Below the pieces are notes generated by a model. It saw only the letters and a program-made list of their open reading frames with translations, did no database searches and was not told the origin of the DNA. This document shows, piece after piece, positions 11,411 through 21,990 of a stretch of 48,120 bases of DNA. Position 1 is the first letter of the stretch. Each line of letters begins with the position of its first letter. The position numbers and the translations under genes are program-made. The DNA comes from Bimuria novae-zelandiae CBS 107.79 (taxonomy: Eukaryota; Ascomycota; Dothideomycetes; Pleosporales; Didymosphaeriaceae), in the NCBI GenBank assembly GCA_010015655.1, contig ML976736.1:46925-95044 (forward strand). Reading direction: 5' to 3'.

Positions 11411-12502
11411 TTAATAAAGTATAAAAGGAACTTAATTTTAGTAATATACGTAATATAGTTATATATTAAATCCTTAGCTTAGCGCCTATACGCCTTCTTT
11501 AATAGCGCGAAACACCCTATATCTAAAGGCTATAAAAGGTGCGACAAATACGTAAATATATAAAAAGTAATAATCTTATTCTTCTTATAATAGATTTAGA
11601 ATTTAAGCGAGTTATAGCTCTCATAGCTATTAATAATAAGTAAATATACTATACTAATAATACGCTATTTTATATATTTATTAAAGTACTTTAACTATTA
11701 TAGACTAAGCTTGTTTATTATTTAGCAGTTTTTAAAGACTACAATAATCTAAATATAAGGTAGGTCCTTCTTCTTATACTAGACAGAGAGGAAGTACTTG
11801 CCTTAAAATATAAGAAAGAGTAGAATCGCCTACCCTATCCCGTTAATACCTTTAATAACTATAGTCTATTTATAATTACTTTATTATACGCTCTTTAGCT
11901 ATTCTTAATACTTAAAAACTATAATAACTACTTTACTTAATATTATATCTATCATAAAGCTAGTTTTATTAAAGTTATAAGTATCTATATTTAGGATACT
12001 ATGCTTGGCTTTAGTATTCTCTATAAGCTAGAACTAGTCTTATATAATATTAGGATTCTTATGGAGTACTCTCTTATAGTTATACTTTTATTTAAACTTT
12101 ATTATAAGATCTAACTAATACTTAATAAAGTTTATAGCTTACTTTTAACTAACTAGTCCTTAAATACGCTTAGCCTATAGAAAATTAACTTTATCTACCA
12201 CTATAGTAAGCTAAGATAAATATCCTTATACGTTTAAGTTAAGTAAATTATAAATAAGCACCTATATCCGTATTAAAAAAAATTTTTTAAGTTAAAAGTA
12301 CAATTATATTAAAAAGTAATTCTAACGCGTCTTATACTTAGTATATTTTAAAAAAAAACATTATAAATAGTTATTGCATGTTACTAGCTTAGTATTATAT
12401 TTTATTTAATAGTCTAAATTATAAGCTGTATACGAGCTTCTTTTAATTATAGTAGCTAATAAGGTAGTTAAGATATTACGTTGTACTATAGGTAATAGTA
12501 CG
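11411..12502 (-). pseudogene. Fot1/pogo transposase of element A, main relic (DDE_1)
   Basis: Reading leftwards on the minus strand there is a DDE_1 domain of the Fot1/pogo family: a segment near 11840 (INGIG..AILLFLIF.GKYF), then NCxxINKLSL, then LLIINSYESYNSLKF at about 11610-11650, where the family has LLILDGHESH (Asp to Asn, Gly to Ser, His to Tyr), then SHLL.PLDIGCFALLKKAY near 11510-11560, keeping the third Asp. The remaining C-terminal part lies left of insertion B at 1313-1965. All changes fit C-to-T or G-to-A mutation. Confidence 0.75.
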
Positions 12503-12725
12503 TTTTAGTAGGGTCTTAGTAGAGTGATTAGCTCGCTTGCCTAATTAGCTTACTTGTCAGGTACGTTAATACCTACTATATTTAACTTATGTAATAGCTT
12601 CACGACTTTATAATAGTAATAAAATCTAATTCTATAATAACGCATATTACTATAGTTCTTAATAAGCCTAAAGACTAGTAGGTATAGATTTTTCTTTATA
12701 AGGACGCCGCGTAGTAGTATAATTA

Positions 12726-13009
12726 TGTGAAGTCCCTAAGGGGTAGCTGGTCCTAAAGGAGCTAAGGTTGGTTCTTGGACAATAGTACTAGAGATGTAAG
12801 AAAGGGGTTATTAGTAGCTTGCGCGTATTAATAGAATATTAGTATTAAAAGTAATACGCAGTTATAAATAAATTAATAATATTTAAGTATAATCTAAATA
12901 ATAAATTAATAAATAAGGTTAAACACGAAGATAGAGAGTCTATCTCTAGTGTTCCTATATACTAGTCCTAGACTGCTCGCTGGCGAGCACTCTCTAGAGA
13001 GCAGTCACA
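12726..13009 (-). repeat. LTR relic, related to the 5' LTR of Gypsy 2
   Basis: Read on the minus strand this begins TGTGACTGCTC (at 13009) and ends GGGACTTCACA (at 12726), giving inverted TGTGA/TCACA ends. Its second half, about 12726-12930, aligns by eye with 41501-41705 in Gypsy 2, sharing CGTGTTTAACC, CTAACCTTAGC and AGCTACCCC. The first halves differ, so these are related but distinct families. The bases outside the two ends do not match, so this is one end of a truncated element rather than a solo LTR. Confidence 0.5.
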
Positions 13010-13188
13010 TGACTTCGTAAGCGCTAACAACGCGGTAAGCGAAGACAAGAATATCTCTACATGTACGCGCTATAACTAAGTATAAAATAGTTTACTCTCT
13101 TTATATTAAATTATAAATCCTAATATTACCTTTCTCTATTCTTATATTTATCCTTAAATCACGTGTCTCTTATCTATTAGTTAGAATT

Positions 13189-13440
13189 ATGCCAATAGAC
13201 GCTACTATTTATAAATATTACTTTTATTAAGAAATCTTTAGTGCTAATACTATCGTATAAAATCCTTATACTAATTATTATCTTAAGAACTATATTTTTT
13301 ATATTATACTAAGTACTAGTTTAAAATATGCTAAGTACGTTTATATAGGTTATTTATGCATAAATATAAGCTAGGCTTCCTTAGATAAAACTTAAAAGGA
13401 GTAACGTGGTTTATTAGCACTCGGATTACTCTTCCTTACT
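13189..13440 (+). pseudogene. possible zinc-cluster ORF relic
   Basis: A plus-strand frame from ATG 13189 reads through RIP-type stops. Near 13325-13360 it shows YAKYVYIGYLC, which is CX2CX6C spacing if two Tyr codons were once Cys, followed by INIS, a stop, then ASLDKT. Position and direction relative to the LTR relic at 12726-13009 match those of the antisense zinc-cluster ORF in Gypsy 2: it starts beside an LTR on the opposite strand and reads inwards. The evidence is short and partly inferred. Confidence 0.3.
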
Positions 13441-13599
13441 ATTATACATCCCAACTTTAACACGCAATTTCTCCACAATAATACATAGTAGTATAATTAA
13501 AAGAAGCTAACATAATCCTAGCTATTAATATAATCCAGTTATTTAAGAAAATAAGTATATATCGCATGGCCTAGCTTTATAATATACAATTTTTCTTTT

Positions 13600-14377
13600 T
13601 TTATAGTAGAATAGCTAGGTCGACGCTAGTAAAAATATTTTAATTAAAATTATATATTTTAAATATACTTAAAGAGAGTGTCGTTAATAAATATATTTTA
13701 GGTCTAGATAATTAAGGATTTCCTCCTTAACTTAAAGATATAGAAGATATAGCTAATTATATCCTCGCGTTGCGAGAGCGCGACGCGTTAGCAAGCTCTA
13801 AGCGCATCGCTTCGTAAAACGTATCCTAGAGCTAAAGACGCGTTTTTTACGTTCCTACGACTTCTAGAGGACCCTACGCGAAGACCCGAAGCTTATCAAA
13901 AACTAGTTCTAGCTTATAACAAACATGAAAGCTAAGTATAGCATATAAAATAGCAACATATAGAACTTTAACAAAACAGGCTTTATAATAGGCATTATTT
14001 ACAGCTATATAGTTATAAATTAATCTAATTAGAAGGGTAAAGGTAAGAAAGTATAGTTAAGTAATTAAAAATAGGCTATAGTAATTACTTGCGTTAATAA
14101 AATAGGTCGTAATATCTTTTTATTTTTAGTTATTTAAGGCTTATACTACCTTACTAATTAGTATACTAAAGGCGGTCTACTAGGCTCCTAAGTAATTAAA
14201 CCTATAAAAAATAATTAAACAAATAATAAAATTAGCTTAGAATAGATTAAATATTTTTATAAGTATACTAGAAGTTTAATGAAAAAATATATATTGGTTA
14301 TTAGGACTAGACAGGCACGAGAGCTATAAATTAATTAAATTTAAAACTTATTATAAAGCTTATAATATTAAAACTAT
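13600..14377 (+). pseudogene. Fot1/pogo-like transposase D, truncated relic
   Basis: The plus strand reads as the central part of a Fot1/pogo transposase with many stops: an N-terminal DNA-binding stretch (LKDIEDIANYILALRERDA near 13735), a region near 13970 (TKQALIIGIIYSYIVIN), then KGKGKKV, AIVITCVNKIG, YTKGGLLGS and YKYTRS up to about 14290. It stops abruptly at about 14377, where base composition changes and the F-box-like gene relic begins. No inverted repeats were found for it. Confidence 0.6.
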
Positions 14378-14872
14378 GTCTCTCACCAATGTGGTCTAAG
14401 GCAACGATTTCGCCGCCTTCTACAAAGAGACGGCCACTGCGACAGCTACAGGCGTTGGAACGACGCCCATGAGCACTTACTCTTCGAGGGCTGCAAATTC
14501 CAGCAAGGGAACCGCAGGGGGCCTGATGGTTTCTTGGATTCCTCGCTTTATACCAGGCTCCACTGCTATGCCTGTCATAGCCTTCACGATATTCGCCAAT
14601 TTTCCTCCATAGACCAGCAGTCTTCAGGGGATCAACCGGACCGATGGTGTCTAGGTCAGCAGGGAACGGTGCAATTATGCGAGCACATACACATCACCTG
14701 GGCCAGCATTAAGGCCCATATTGACGATTGGTGGCAGCAGCAGCAGCGAGGAAGAGGAGACTGGAAAGCCTGCCTTGACAGCTTCAATATTGAGTGTCAT
14801 GATGCCAGCCACGACACGCGCTGTTTGGCCCTAGAGGCCTCGACCTGGCCCGAGCCCGTCTCAGCACCGATA

Positions 14873-16977
14873 CAGTAACCGTGCACGCCGTGCACACCTT
14901 CGGGCCGTGCACACCCTCACCAAAAATCTACTATACTCCTCAACCACATAACTCAACACCACAATGCCATTAGAAGAAGCGCTTAAAGAGGCAGATATAG
15001 TAAATATAGAAGGCAAACTTTTATACTAGGTAATTATAAAAAAATATAATATATACCGTATAACTTTATTATAATATTACTAACGCGTTATCGCGTCGCG
15101 TGCTAACGCTAATTAATAACTACTTAAACTCTACCTTACACAAGAGCAAGAGCTTTGTGAGTTTATAGTTAAGCTTACTAAGCGAGGCCTACCTCCTACA
15201 AGGCAGATAGTACAAAATATGGCTTCTAAATTGGCTACAGAGAGGATCTCCAACTCGTGGGTTACTCGCTTCCTTAACCGTCACCGCGACCAGCTCCTAT
15301 ACAAATGGGCCAACGCTATCAATACGCAGCGCCTCCACGCCAATAGCAGCGAGAAGTACATATAATACTTTAAGCTTATGCACTCCAAGATCACCGAATA
15401 CTTAATTAAGCTATGGCACACATATAATATGGATGAGAAGGGCTTCGCGATCGGAGTACTTAATAGGCGCACTAAACGAGTGTTTAGTAGGGCTTTTGTA
15501 GAGTTAAAAACAAGACGCCAGCCTATGCAAGACAGCAATAGGCAGTAGGTGTCGATACTCGCAAGCGTCTGCGCTAATGGTTCAGCACTGCCTCCAGGCG
15601 TCATCTATCCAGGCGCTCCCAACAAGATACAATCGTCCTAGGTGGAGGATATAGACGTAGAAAAGCACTTAGTGTTTATTACTATAACGCCCTCAGGCTA
15701 GACGAACGACGAGGTTAGCCTTACGTAGCTAGAACAGGTCTTTAATCGCTATACTCGAGAGAAGGCACGCAGAAGTTGGCGACTACTTATAGTAGATGAC
15801 CATGGCTCGCATATAACCTGGTCCTTCATCAAGTACTGCGATAGGAATAGGATACTACTACTAGTATTCCCTCCTCACAGTACCCACACGCTGCAGCCGC
15901 TCGATGTAGCACTCTTCTTACCTCTAGGTACAAGCTACACAAACTAGCTCACTGAACACCTTCACAGTACTTAAGGCCTAGTAGGTGTAAAGAAGCGCGA
16001 CTTCTTCCGCCTATTTTATAAGTTTTAGATAAGAACCTTCACCCTAAGCCTTATCCTTAAGGCCTTTAAAGTCACGGGCCTATCGCCACTAAACGTAGCT
16101 ATAATTATTAATAGATTCTGGAATAAGCGCAGGCGGCTGCCTCGTACACTTTCACTAATTATAGTAGATAACTGGAAGCAAGCTATCCAAATACTAGCCT
16201 AGGTAGTAGAGAATTAGGACGTAGAGAAGGTGTAGTAGTTAAGGCGTACTATCTCCCATCTCTCTACCCATACATAGCTTGTACAGCTTGAAAACGAAGG
16301 CCTACGCAACGTAATTAGAAAGCTTAAGCCTTCTAAAAATAAGTAAAGGAGGCTTAACCTGTAGTATTATAAAGAGTTTTATAGTATAGCTATTCTTTAG
16401 TCCCCTCGTAAGATCCGCCAAGCTAAGGAGCGCTACAAGGCTAATAAGGAGCAAAATTTACAAGAGAAGGTAGATAAAGCTTATTAAAAGGAGCTAAAAG
16501 CCTAGAAAAAGCTTTAAAATAAGCGGGATAAGTAGTAGAAGCATGTAGAATAAGAGAGGGTAAAGGAAGAGAAAGCAAGGAAAAAGGCTACTAATAATGC
16601 TAAGAAGTAATAAAAGAAATAAGAGCGCAACGCTACTAAATCTATATAAATACCTAAAATAGGCAAGCGCAAGACCTTAAGTAAGCCTTTTATAAAGTTT
16701 ATAGCTAAAAAATAGCGTGCGCGTAGTGCTGCTTATATTATTATTAAGGCGTCGCTATTACTAGTACCTCTACTAGTTACCACACGCAGCGACTGCAAAA
16801 TAAAGCTAAATAAGAAATAAGAGTAAGGTAAGTACTATAGAACTTAGTAGACTATTATAATAAAAATTCTCGCGATAATAGCTATTATACGTGGCTCTAC
16901 AGCCTCATTTTTGAGATGTGCAGCAGGTCGCCAAGGCGTGCACAGCCCGAAGGTGTGCACGGCGTGCACGGTCACTG
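14873..16977 (+). mobile_element. Fot1/pogo-like DNA transposon C (2105 bp)
   Basis: Inverted repeats of about 43 bp begin CAGTRACCGTGCACGCCGTG from both ends with few differences, and TA flanks both sides (14871-14872 and 16978-16979). The repeats contain several copies of the palindrome GTGCAC. It carries a plus-strand transposase frame. It is less AT-shifted than elements A, B and E, so it may be younger or only lightly mutated. Confidence 0.9.
14964..16850 (+). pseudogene. transposase of element C (HTH_Tnp_Tc5 / DDE_1), several stops
   Basis: The frame starts MPLEEALKEAD at 14964. It shows a CENPB/Tc5-type DNA-binding region (LTQEQELCEFIVKLTKRGLP, SNSWVTRFLNRH) at about 15125-15290, then the DDE_1 domain: YNMDEKGFAIGVLNRR (about 15425), LLIVDDHGSH (about 15785) and FPPHSTHTLQPLDVALF (about 15870). 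All three catalytic Asp positions seem present. A Lys/Glu-rich coiled C-terminal tail extends to about 16850. In-frame TAA and TAG codons (for example around 15030, 15540 and 15640) stop it being made in full. Confidence 0.8.
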
Positions 16978-17239
16978 TACTACGGACTCGCGCATTGTGG
17001 TTCTCAATCTAGAGTGGAGTCCCCACAGTCGCATCGACGCGCTCGCTCTCACCGCGGAAGGTCGAATGCCCGCAACAGGACTGAGGGCGCTGTTCCGGAG
17101 GCTTCGAAGTCTTGGGCCGGCCGATATTCTGTGGCCTCCGTGCCGTCCGAGCGCTCTACCCGAGATGGCTTTCTTCGGCCAATCGTCCACAATAGGATGC
17201 TTTGTTTACTATAAGGCGAGAGAAGACGACGAAGTATGA

Positions 17240-18320
17240 CCCCCCACAGCATCATCCCCACCACTTCCTTCCTGGCCGTGGCAATTAGGGTACGATGATC
17301 GAGGATTTGGACGAAATGGCAAGAAGCTAGACATGAGCGCTCATGTGACGGTTTAATGGCTCTTACTCGATGAGATGGTTACTCCTACCCTTGCTTAGTT
17401 GCCACTCACCTTTCTGAGAGGGCTACACCTATCTGGGACTAGCGATGTTTACGCTCGTACATATACATACTCGGTAGCTTCTAGATAGTACACCCTCCAG
17501 CAGAAGAATTCCACAATCTTTTCTACTGCAACAGCTCATTACCCGAGGGTACTAGCGGTACCGGCATCTCCTCACAGTGTTTTGTGGTCAGCTATGAGAA
17601 AGTCATCATGATCTGTTATACGACGGCCATAACAGACCCTGCCGTCAAGATCATCCCCACCGATCCTTGGCTCCACGCCATGGACATCCGAACTACCCTC
17701 ACCCGCAGGCAAGCCATACCAGGCCCCAGTGTAGGGGCGTGGCCTGCATCAACTACTACCGAAGGCAAAAGGATTATTGCAGCTGCCGCAACCCCTTTGC
17801 CGACAACACTTTCAAGATGAGGTACGGATCGCTGTCGTAAAGCCGAGCGAGAGTTCCACTTGAAGAAGGCATAACCATTCGGGCGTCCCACCGTTTAACG
17901 GGGCCTCAATCAATACCAATCACTCCAAGTTTCATCCATCCAAGCCCTGTGCATTACCCACCCTTATGGCCTATTGAAGACCATTCTCGCGCCCGTACGT
18001 TGTCCCCCCGGGTCAAACCTCCCTGTACAAAATGGGAGCCTACAGAGTCTTTCTGCGGGTACCTTCGCAAGCGCGCAAGTTGCTTCTCTGTGGAGAATCT
18101 GTCGCCGTGGGCGTTGTGGCCGTGCAAAAGTTCTGTCCGCGGGCGCGTTCTACCTAGGTATGTAGGAGTGCAGGTTCAAATGTTGACGTTGCTTAGACAG
18201 CGTGTTCCTCTACGTTCAGTTCCGGGACGATGGGGTTCTCTCGGAGCTAAGGCATACACGAGGGACGATTGCGGGATATTGCAACTGGGGACGGCAAAGA
18301 GCAGCGCACTCTCTCAAGTT
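17240..18320. other. GC-normal stretch between two transposon blocks, no gene assigned
   Basis: Base composition is that of genes, not of the RIP-mutated blocks. Two frames of moderate length exist: one open from about 17494 to 17820 (FHNLFYCNSSLPEGTSGTG, then FVVSYEKVIMIC) and one at 17949-18329. I recognise no domain in either and see no convincing splice pattern. It may hold the 3' flank of the split F-box-like gene and another decayed gene. Confidence 0.35.
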
Positions 18321-18998
18321 TTATTATAACTATAGTTAAGTATTAAAGCGCTTAAGTGCGCTATTATAAAGCTTATTAATTTAGTAATTTTATACTTTTT
18401 AGCGCCTCCTGTATTAATAATACGCTAAGGCTTAGTTATTATAATATTATAATAACTATATTAAAAAATTTAGCTTTTCTGACGCAGAGGCATTGCCATA
18501 AGTTTTTTAAAATTAAGTAATTACGCCTATTATATACTATTAAAGTTATTTATAAAGTACTAATTATTAGTAATAATAATAGCTAGCTTAATAATAATTT
18601 TAGTAAAGGCCTTAGTAGCTACCTATAAATATTTAAATAGTAGTATAATAGCGCTTTTAGGCTAGCTATTACGTAGTTAAGTTTCTTAAGCTAGTAGCGT
18701 TAGCTCCTCTTATATAGCTATAGTAGTTATATTACGTTATAATAAAAGTCTCTAAGCGCGTTAGCTACTTACCTTAGGCTTAGTTAAAGGTAGTAATAGT
18801 AACTTAGTTACTAACTAACGCGCTTTCTTAGTAAGCATTTACTAGTGTTTAGTAGGTAATAGGCTACTTTAGGCTACCCTAGCGCTTTCTACCATACGTT
18901 TAAGGGTGTTAAAAAAGGACTAACACGCTATAATAGCTAATAAAATAAGCTAAAAGAAAAAAAAAGTAAGCTATTAAGCTATAATAATAGCCTAACTA
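18321..18998. repeat. unidentified RIP-mutated repeat, left part
   Basis: A sharp fall in GC at about 18321 marks the edge of a repeat that continues at 21136-21415 on the other side of element E. The minus strand gives Leu/Lys-rich fragments (RNYLILKNLW, LKALLYYYLNIY) that I cannot place in a family. No inverted ends or LTRs were found. Confidence 0.5.
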
Positions 18999-21133
18999 CC
19001 GTGTCTCGACAGTCAGTGCGCAACATCACTTAATGCGTAACCCTAACATAATTATAACGTCAACAATATAAGGCTGTAGAGCTCCACACAAAAGCTATTA
19101 TCACGAGATTTTTTAGTGGAGAGGTTTCCTAGGTCTATAGATAATTGCTAGCGACTTAGATTATAGATATTTACTTAGTATTCTAACTAGATAGCTACTA
19201 CGCGATAATAGCGTTAATAGCGTAAATACTACTATATTAACGCGTATAGGTGCTAGCGTAGATTTCTTCCTCTTTATAACTTTATAAGTAGCTTTTAAGG
19301 CTCTCTAACTTCCCTTTTTAGTAATTTTAAGATGTTCTTAAAGTTATTATTAAGTCTTACGAGCCTATTAATAAAGGCGTTACTTAGTAGCCTAATTAGC
19401 TCTCTCTTTAGCGCGCATATTTCTAACTACTACCTGCGTAACGCGCCTCTCCTAAAGTAAATAAGCTTTAAGCTATTTATTAGCTTTCTATATCTCTTAT
19501 TACTAACTTTTTTAGAGTTATAATTATTCCTTTTTAGCCTCTTATTAACTAAGAAAATCGTGCGCTCTCTACACTTAAGCAGGTAACTAGAAAATAGCTC
19601 CTTTATGCTACTCCTTAGGTTGCTCTAAGGGCAAAGTCTTACCCTTTATTTAACGCTATTTTTTGTTTCTTAAGGCCTCTTAAAGGCCCTTATTCTCGTG
19701 CTCTAGAAGTTACTTTTATATAAAAATTAAGTATATTATCTAGCTAAGCTTGCGCGACTCCTTAGTCGCGATATCCTTAATAGTAAAGCGTAATAGTTAT
19801 TCTATTTTACGCTAATTTAATGCGCTAAGTACTAACGTAGAGCTTTCTTATAATCTTACCTCTAGAGAAGGCTCCTTATTAAATTACTTAAAGATAAGTG
19901 TAGGATCTAGTAGCGAGATACTTATATACTTAAAAGCCTTAGTAATTAATTATAGCGTAACTAACGCAGTCTAGGCCCTCTAGAAGAGTATAAAGAAGTT
20001 TTTTTTAGTAACTATTAATAGTTCTTAGCTCCTATATAGATAGGTGTTAAACTCGTTAGAGTAGGCAGCTAAGAGAGACTTAAATATATATACGTTAAGA
20101 GGCTATAACGTATACGTTAAATAAGGGGGAAATATAGCTAGAAGGATCCTATTCTAGTTATAATAGTTAATAAAATCTATAGTAACGTAAGACCTATAGC
20201 TATTAAGGATTAAAAGTTAGTATACTTATTAAGCCTTTTTAGCTTTCTCTCTTATATAGCGATTAAATACTTATTAAAGCTATTAAAGGCCTATCTCGTT
20301 GTTTAACTAGCTAAAGGGAGATAAGGTAATAAAGACTTTATAGTATTAAGGATTAATTTCCTCTACCTAGCTTAATTATAGGCTCCCAGCGTTAAATTAA
20401 TAGATTAGTAATAGATTAATAGTAGATCCGTTGGCGCATATACATGCGATAATTAAGGTCTACTTATAGCTACTCTCTTATATAGATTACCTTACTTAGC
20501 GACTCTTATATAGAGGCCTGTTAAAAATCCTTTTTAAGCAGCTAGTAATACTAAGGAGGAAGCCTTTCTTATCTATATTATAGTAGTAATAATGCTCTAT
20601 GCTATACTTCGCGATTTTATTATATAAAAGCTTAAAGTAAAGCTTATATTTTACCTTTAAATTAGCGTTATAGCAACTACTATTAATTTTAGTCATCTAG
20701 CGTAATATTAAGGCGTCGCTATTACGCTTAATAAGGCAATTAACGTAAGATATACTTACGTCTTTTTAAGTAATATAGGACGCAAAGTTCTATATTATTT
20801 GCTATATAGGAGGAAGGCCACGTTTGGTAAGACGTTTAATATATTATAGGAGCTACTTTTCTTATTATAGGCTAAGTATACGGCGTAAAGTATTTATAAT
20901 TACACGCGCCTACGTGATGCGTTAGTGCCTGCGTATTAATATAGAACGTATAACGCTAAATTATTTTATAATTTTAATATATAATAAAAATTCTTTTAGT
21001 TCTTATAATTTGATTGCTGCTATCGCGGCGTTAATTAGGTCTATATTAGTGGAGTTGTGGCGCATTAAAGTAGGTGCGCTATCACGCGGGGTTGCGCATT
21101 GAGTGATGTTGCGCACTGACTGCCGAGACACGG
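18999..21133 (-). mobile_element. Fot1/pogo-like DNA transposon E (2135 bp)
   Basis: Inverted repeats of about 45 bp starting CCGTGTCTCG lie at 18999-19043 and 21089-21133. They differ at three positions, all with T or A in the left copy. TA flanks both ends (18997-18998 and 21134-21135). The interior is strongly RIP-mutated, with a minus-strand transposase relic. Confidence 0.9.
19250..20960 (-). pseudogene. transposase relic of element E
   Basis: The clearest piece is at 20496-20696 on the minus strand: SSCYNANLKVKYKLYFKLL, then YYYNIDKKGFLLSITSCLKR. This matches the start of the Fot1/pogo DDE domain (family pattern NxDEKGF with RSKR after it), with Glu to Lys at the second position. The rest downstream (towards 19250) is too mutated to follow safely. 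Ends are approximate. Confidence 0.65.
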
Positions 21134-21135
21134 TA

Positions 21136-21415
21136 ATAGCTAAATATAAGTAATTAACGTGTAAAGTGCGCGGCTAGGTTACTAGCTAGCCTAACCAACT
21201 AATAATAATACTAAAAAAGTGTCGCTAAATTACTATTACAGTAACCTTTATAGCTTTATAATTATTTTATTAATAGTAGTATTAGAAGCGCCCTTAAGCA
21301 AATTAATTTATCTAATTTAATTAATTAACTTTACTTTAGTAGCTTAATTTAGTTAAATTAAGAAGACATAATTAATTTAATTAATTTAATTAGATTAGGT
21401 TAATTATTAACAACT
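21136..21415. repeat. unidentified RIP-mutated repeat, right part
   Basis: AT-rich sequence ending in a run of TTAATTAA-like repeats at about 21300-21410, after which gene-like composition returns. It is the continuation of 18321-18998 across the TA insertion site of element E. Confidence 0.45.
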
Positions 21416-21559
21416 ATAATAAGCAGGACTGGGACACATCACTCGCGTCGGATATTGTCAATAACGGCAGAGTTGTAGGGCCGCAAACACAACCTCGTGC
21501 ATCGATACCCTGGTTAGGATTCTCGTTCTGCAAAGGGCAAGACGGCATCGATGGAGCTG

Positions 21560-21720
21560 GAGTCGTTGGGGGCGGCGTAATTAGGTGCGACGTATTTGGG
21601 TAAGGCGTAGTTATGTGTAACGTAGTTAGGTGCAACCTCGATGAATGCGACGTAGTTGGGTGCGACATGTTTTGGTACGACGTAGTCGGGTGCGATATGT
21701 TTTTGCTGCGACGTGGTTGG
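21560..21720 (-). repeat. degenerate repeats coding APNYV-type units
   Basis: On the minus strand the last part of the broken secreted gene reads as imperfect units: HIAPDYVVPKHVAPNYVAF, then EVAPNYVTHNYALPKYVAPN. The core APNYV recurs about every 8 to 10 residues. The DNA units (GTAGTTGGGTGCGAC and variants) are about 24 to 30 bases long. Confidence 0.65.
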
Positions 21721-21924
21721 ATTAATAGTAATATTGGATAGGCAAGCGCTTTCGTCGCGTCTGACTTTTTTCATGTACCGCGTTGCAAAGTCCTTGTGCA
21801 GTTTCTGGATAGCCTCATCTACGTCGCTCATAAACCTTTCGAAGTCCACGGTAGTCTGGGAAAAAAGGTCTCGAAATTCAAATAAAGGCGCTGTGCGGTC
21901 TGGGATCTTCGGTTCCTCCGGTTG

Positions 21925-21990
21925 CGTCGCTGGGTCCGCTGGGTCCGCTGGGTCCGCTGGGTTCGCCGGTGTCCGCTGGGTTCGCCGGGT
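21925..21990 (-). repeat. 9-bp minisatellite coding Pro-Ala-Asp units
   Basis: The plus strand has TCCGCTGGG repeated in tandem with TTCGCCGGG-like variants; the minus strand reads NPADPADPADPA. All units are 9 bases, so changes in copy number keep the frame. Confidence 0.75.

Larger units (their letters stand above)
1249..12566 (-). mobile_element. Fot1/pogo-like DNA transposon A (outermost of the nest)
   Basis: Terminal inverted repeats of about 64 bp match at 1249-1312 and 12503-12566, both starting ACGTACCTG from the outside; visible differences are mainly C/T or G/A. Each end is flanked by TA (1247-1248 and 12567-12568), the Tc1/mariner-Fot1 target duplication. Within the repeat a unit of about 17 bases (GGCAAGCGAGCTAATCA) occurs twice in tandem. 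After removing the inner insertions with their duplications the element is 1875 bp, the normal Fot1 size. The decayed transposase is on the minus strand. The left end is almost unmutated while the right end carries RIP-type changes. Confidence 0.88.
14378..17239 (+). pseudogene. F-box-family-like conserved fungal gene relic, split by transposon C
   Basis: The left piece (14378-14872) is open in the frame RFRRLLQRDGHCDSYRRWND, LHCYACHSLHDIRQFS, RWCLGQQGTVQLCEHIHITW, WKACLDSFNIECHDASHDTR. This Cys-rich pattern is common in fungal proteins with an N-terminal F-box. The right piece (16980-17239) continues SRIVVLNLEWSPHSRIDAL and LPEMAFFGQSS, ending at TGA 17237-17239. Without the insertion and one TA, the frame of the right piece joins the sequence just left of the insertion, but one base seems missing in the CCC run near 14847. 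The N-terminal half, where an F-box would be, is gone, replaced by relic D. The transposon end itself supplies the apparent stop codon at 14876-14878. The name rests on remembered family resemblance. Confidence 0.6.

Noticed and set aside
12726..13009. Solo LTR
   Set aside because: The flanking bases (AATTA and TGACT) are not a duplication, so it is one end of a broken element.
15281..15604. 107-codon minus-strand frame
   Set aside because: It is opposite the transposase DDE region of element C and has no sensible composition.
21560..21990. CRISPR-like or satellite array
   Set aside because: The repeats are short, degenerate, have no spacers, and lie in frame in a fungal coding sequence.
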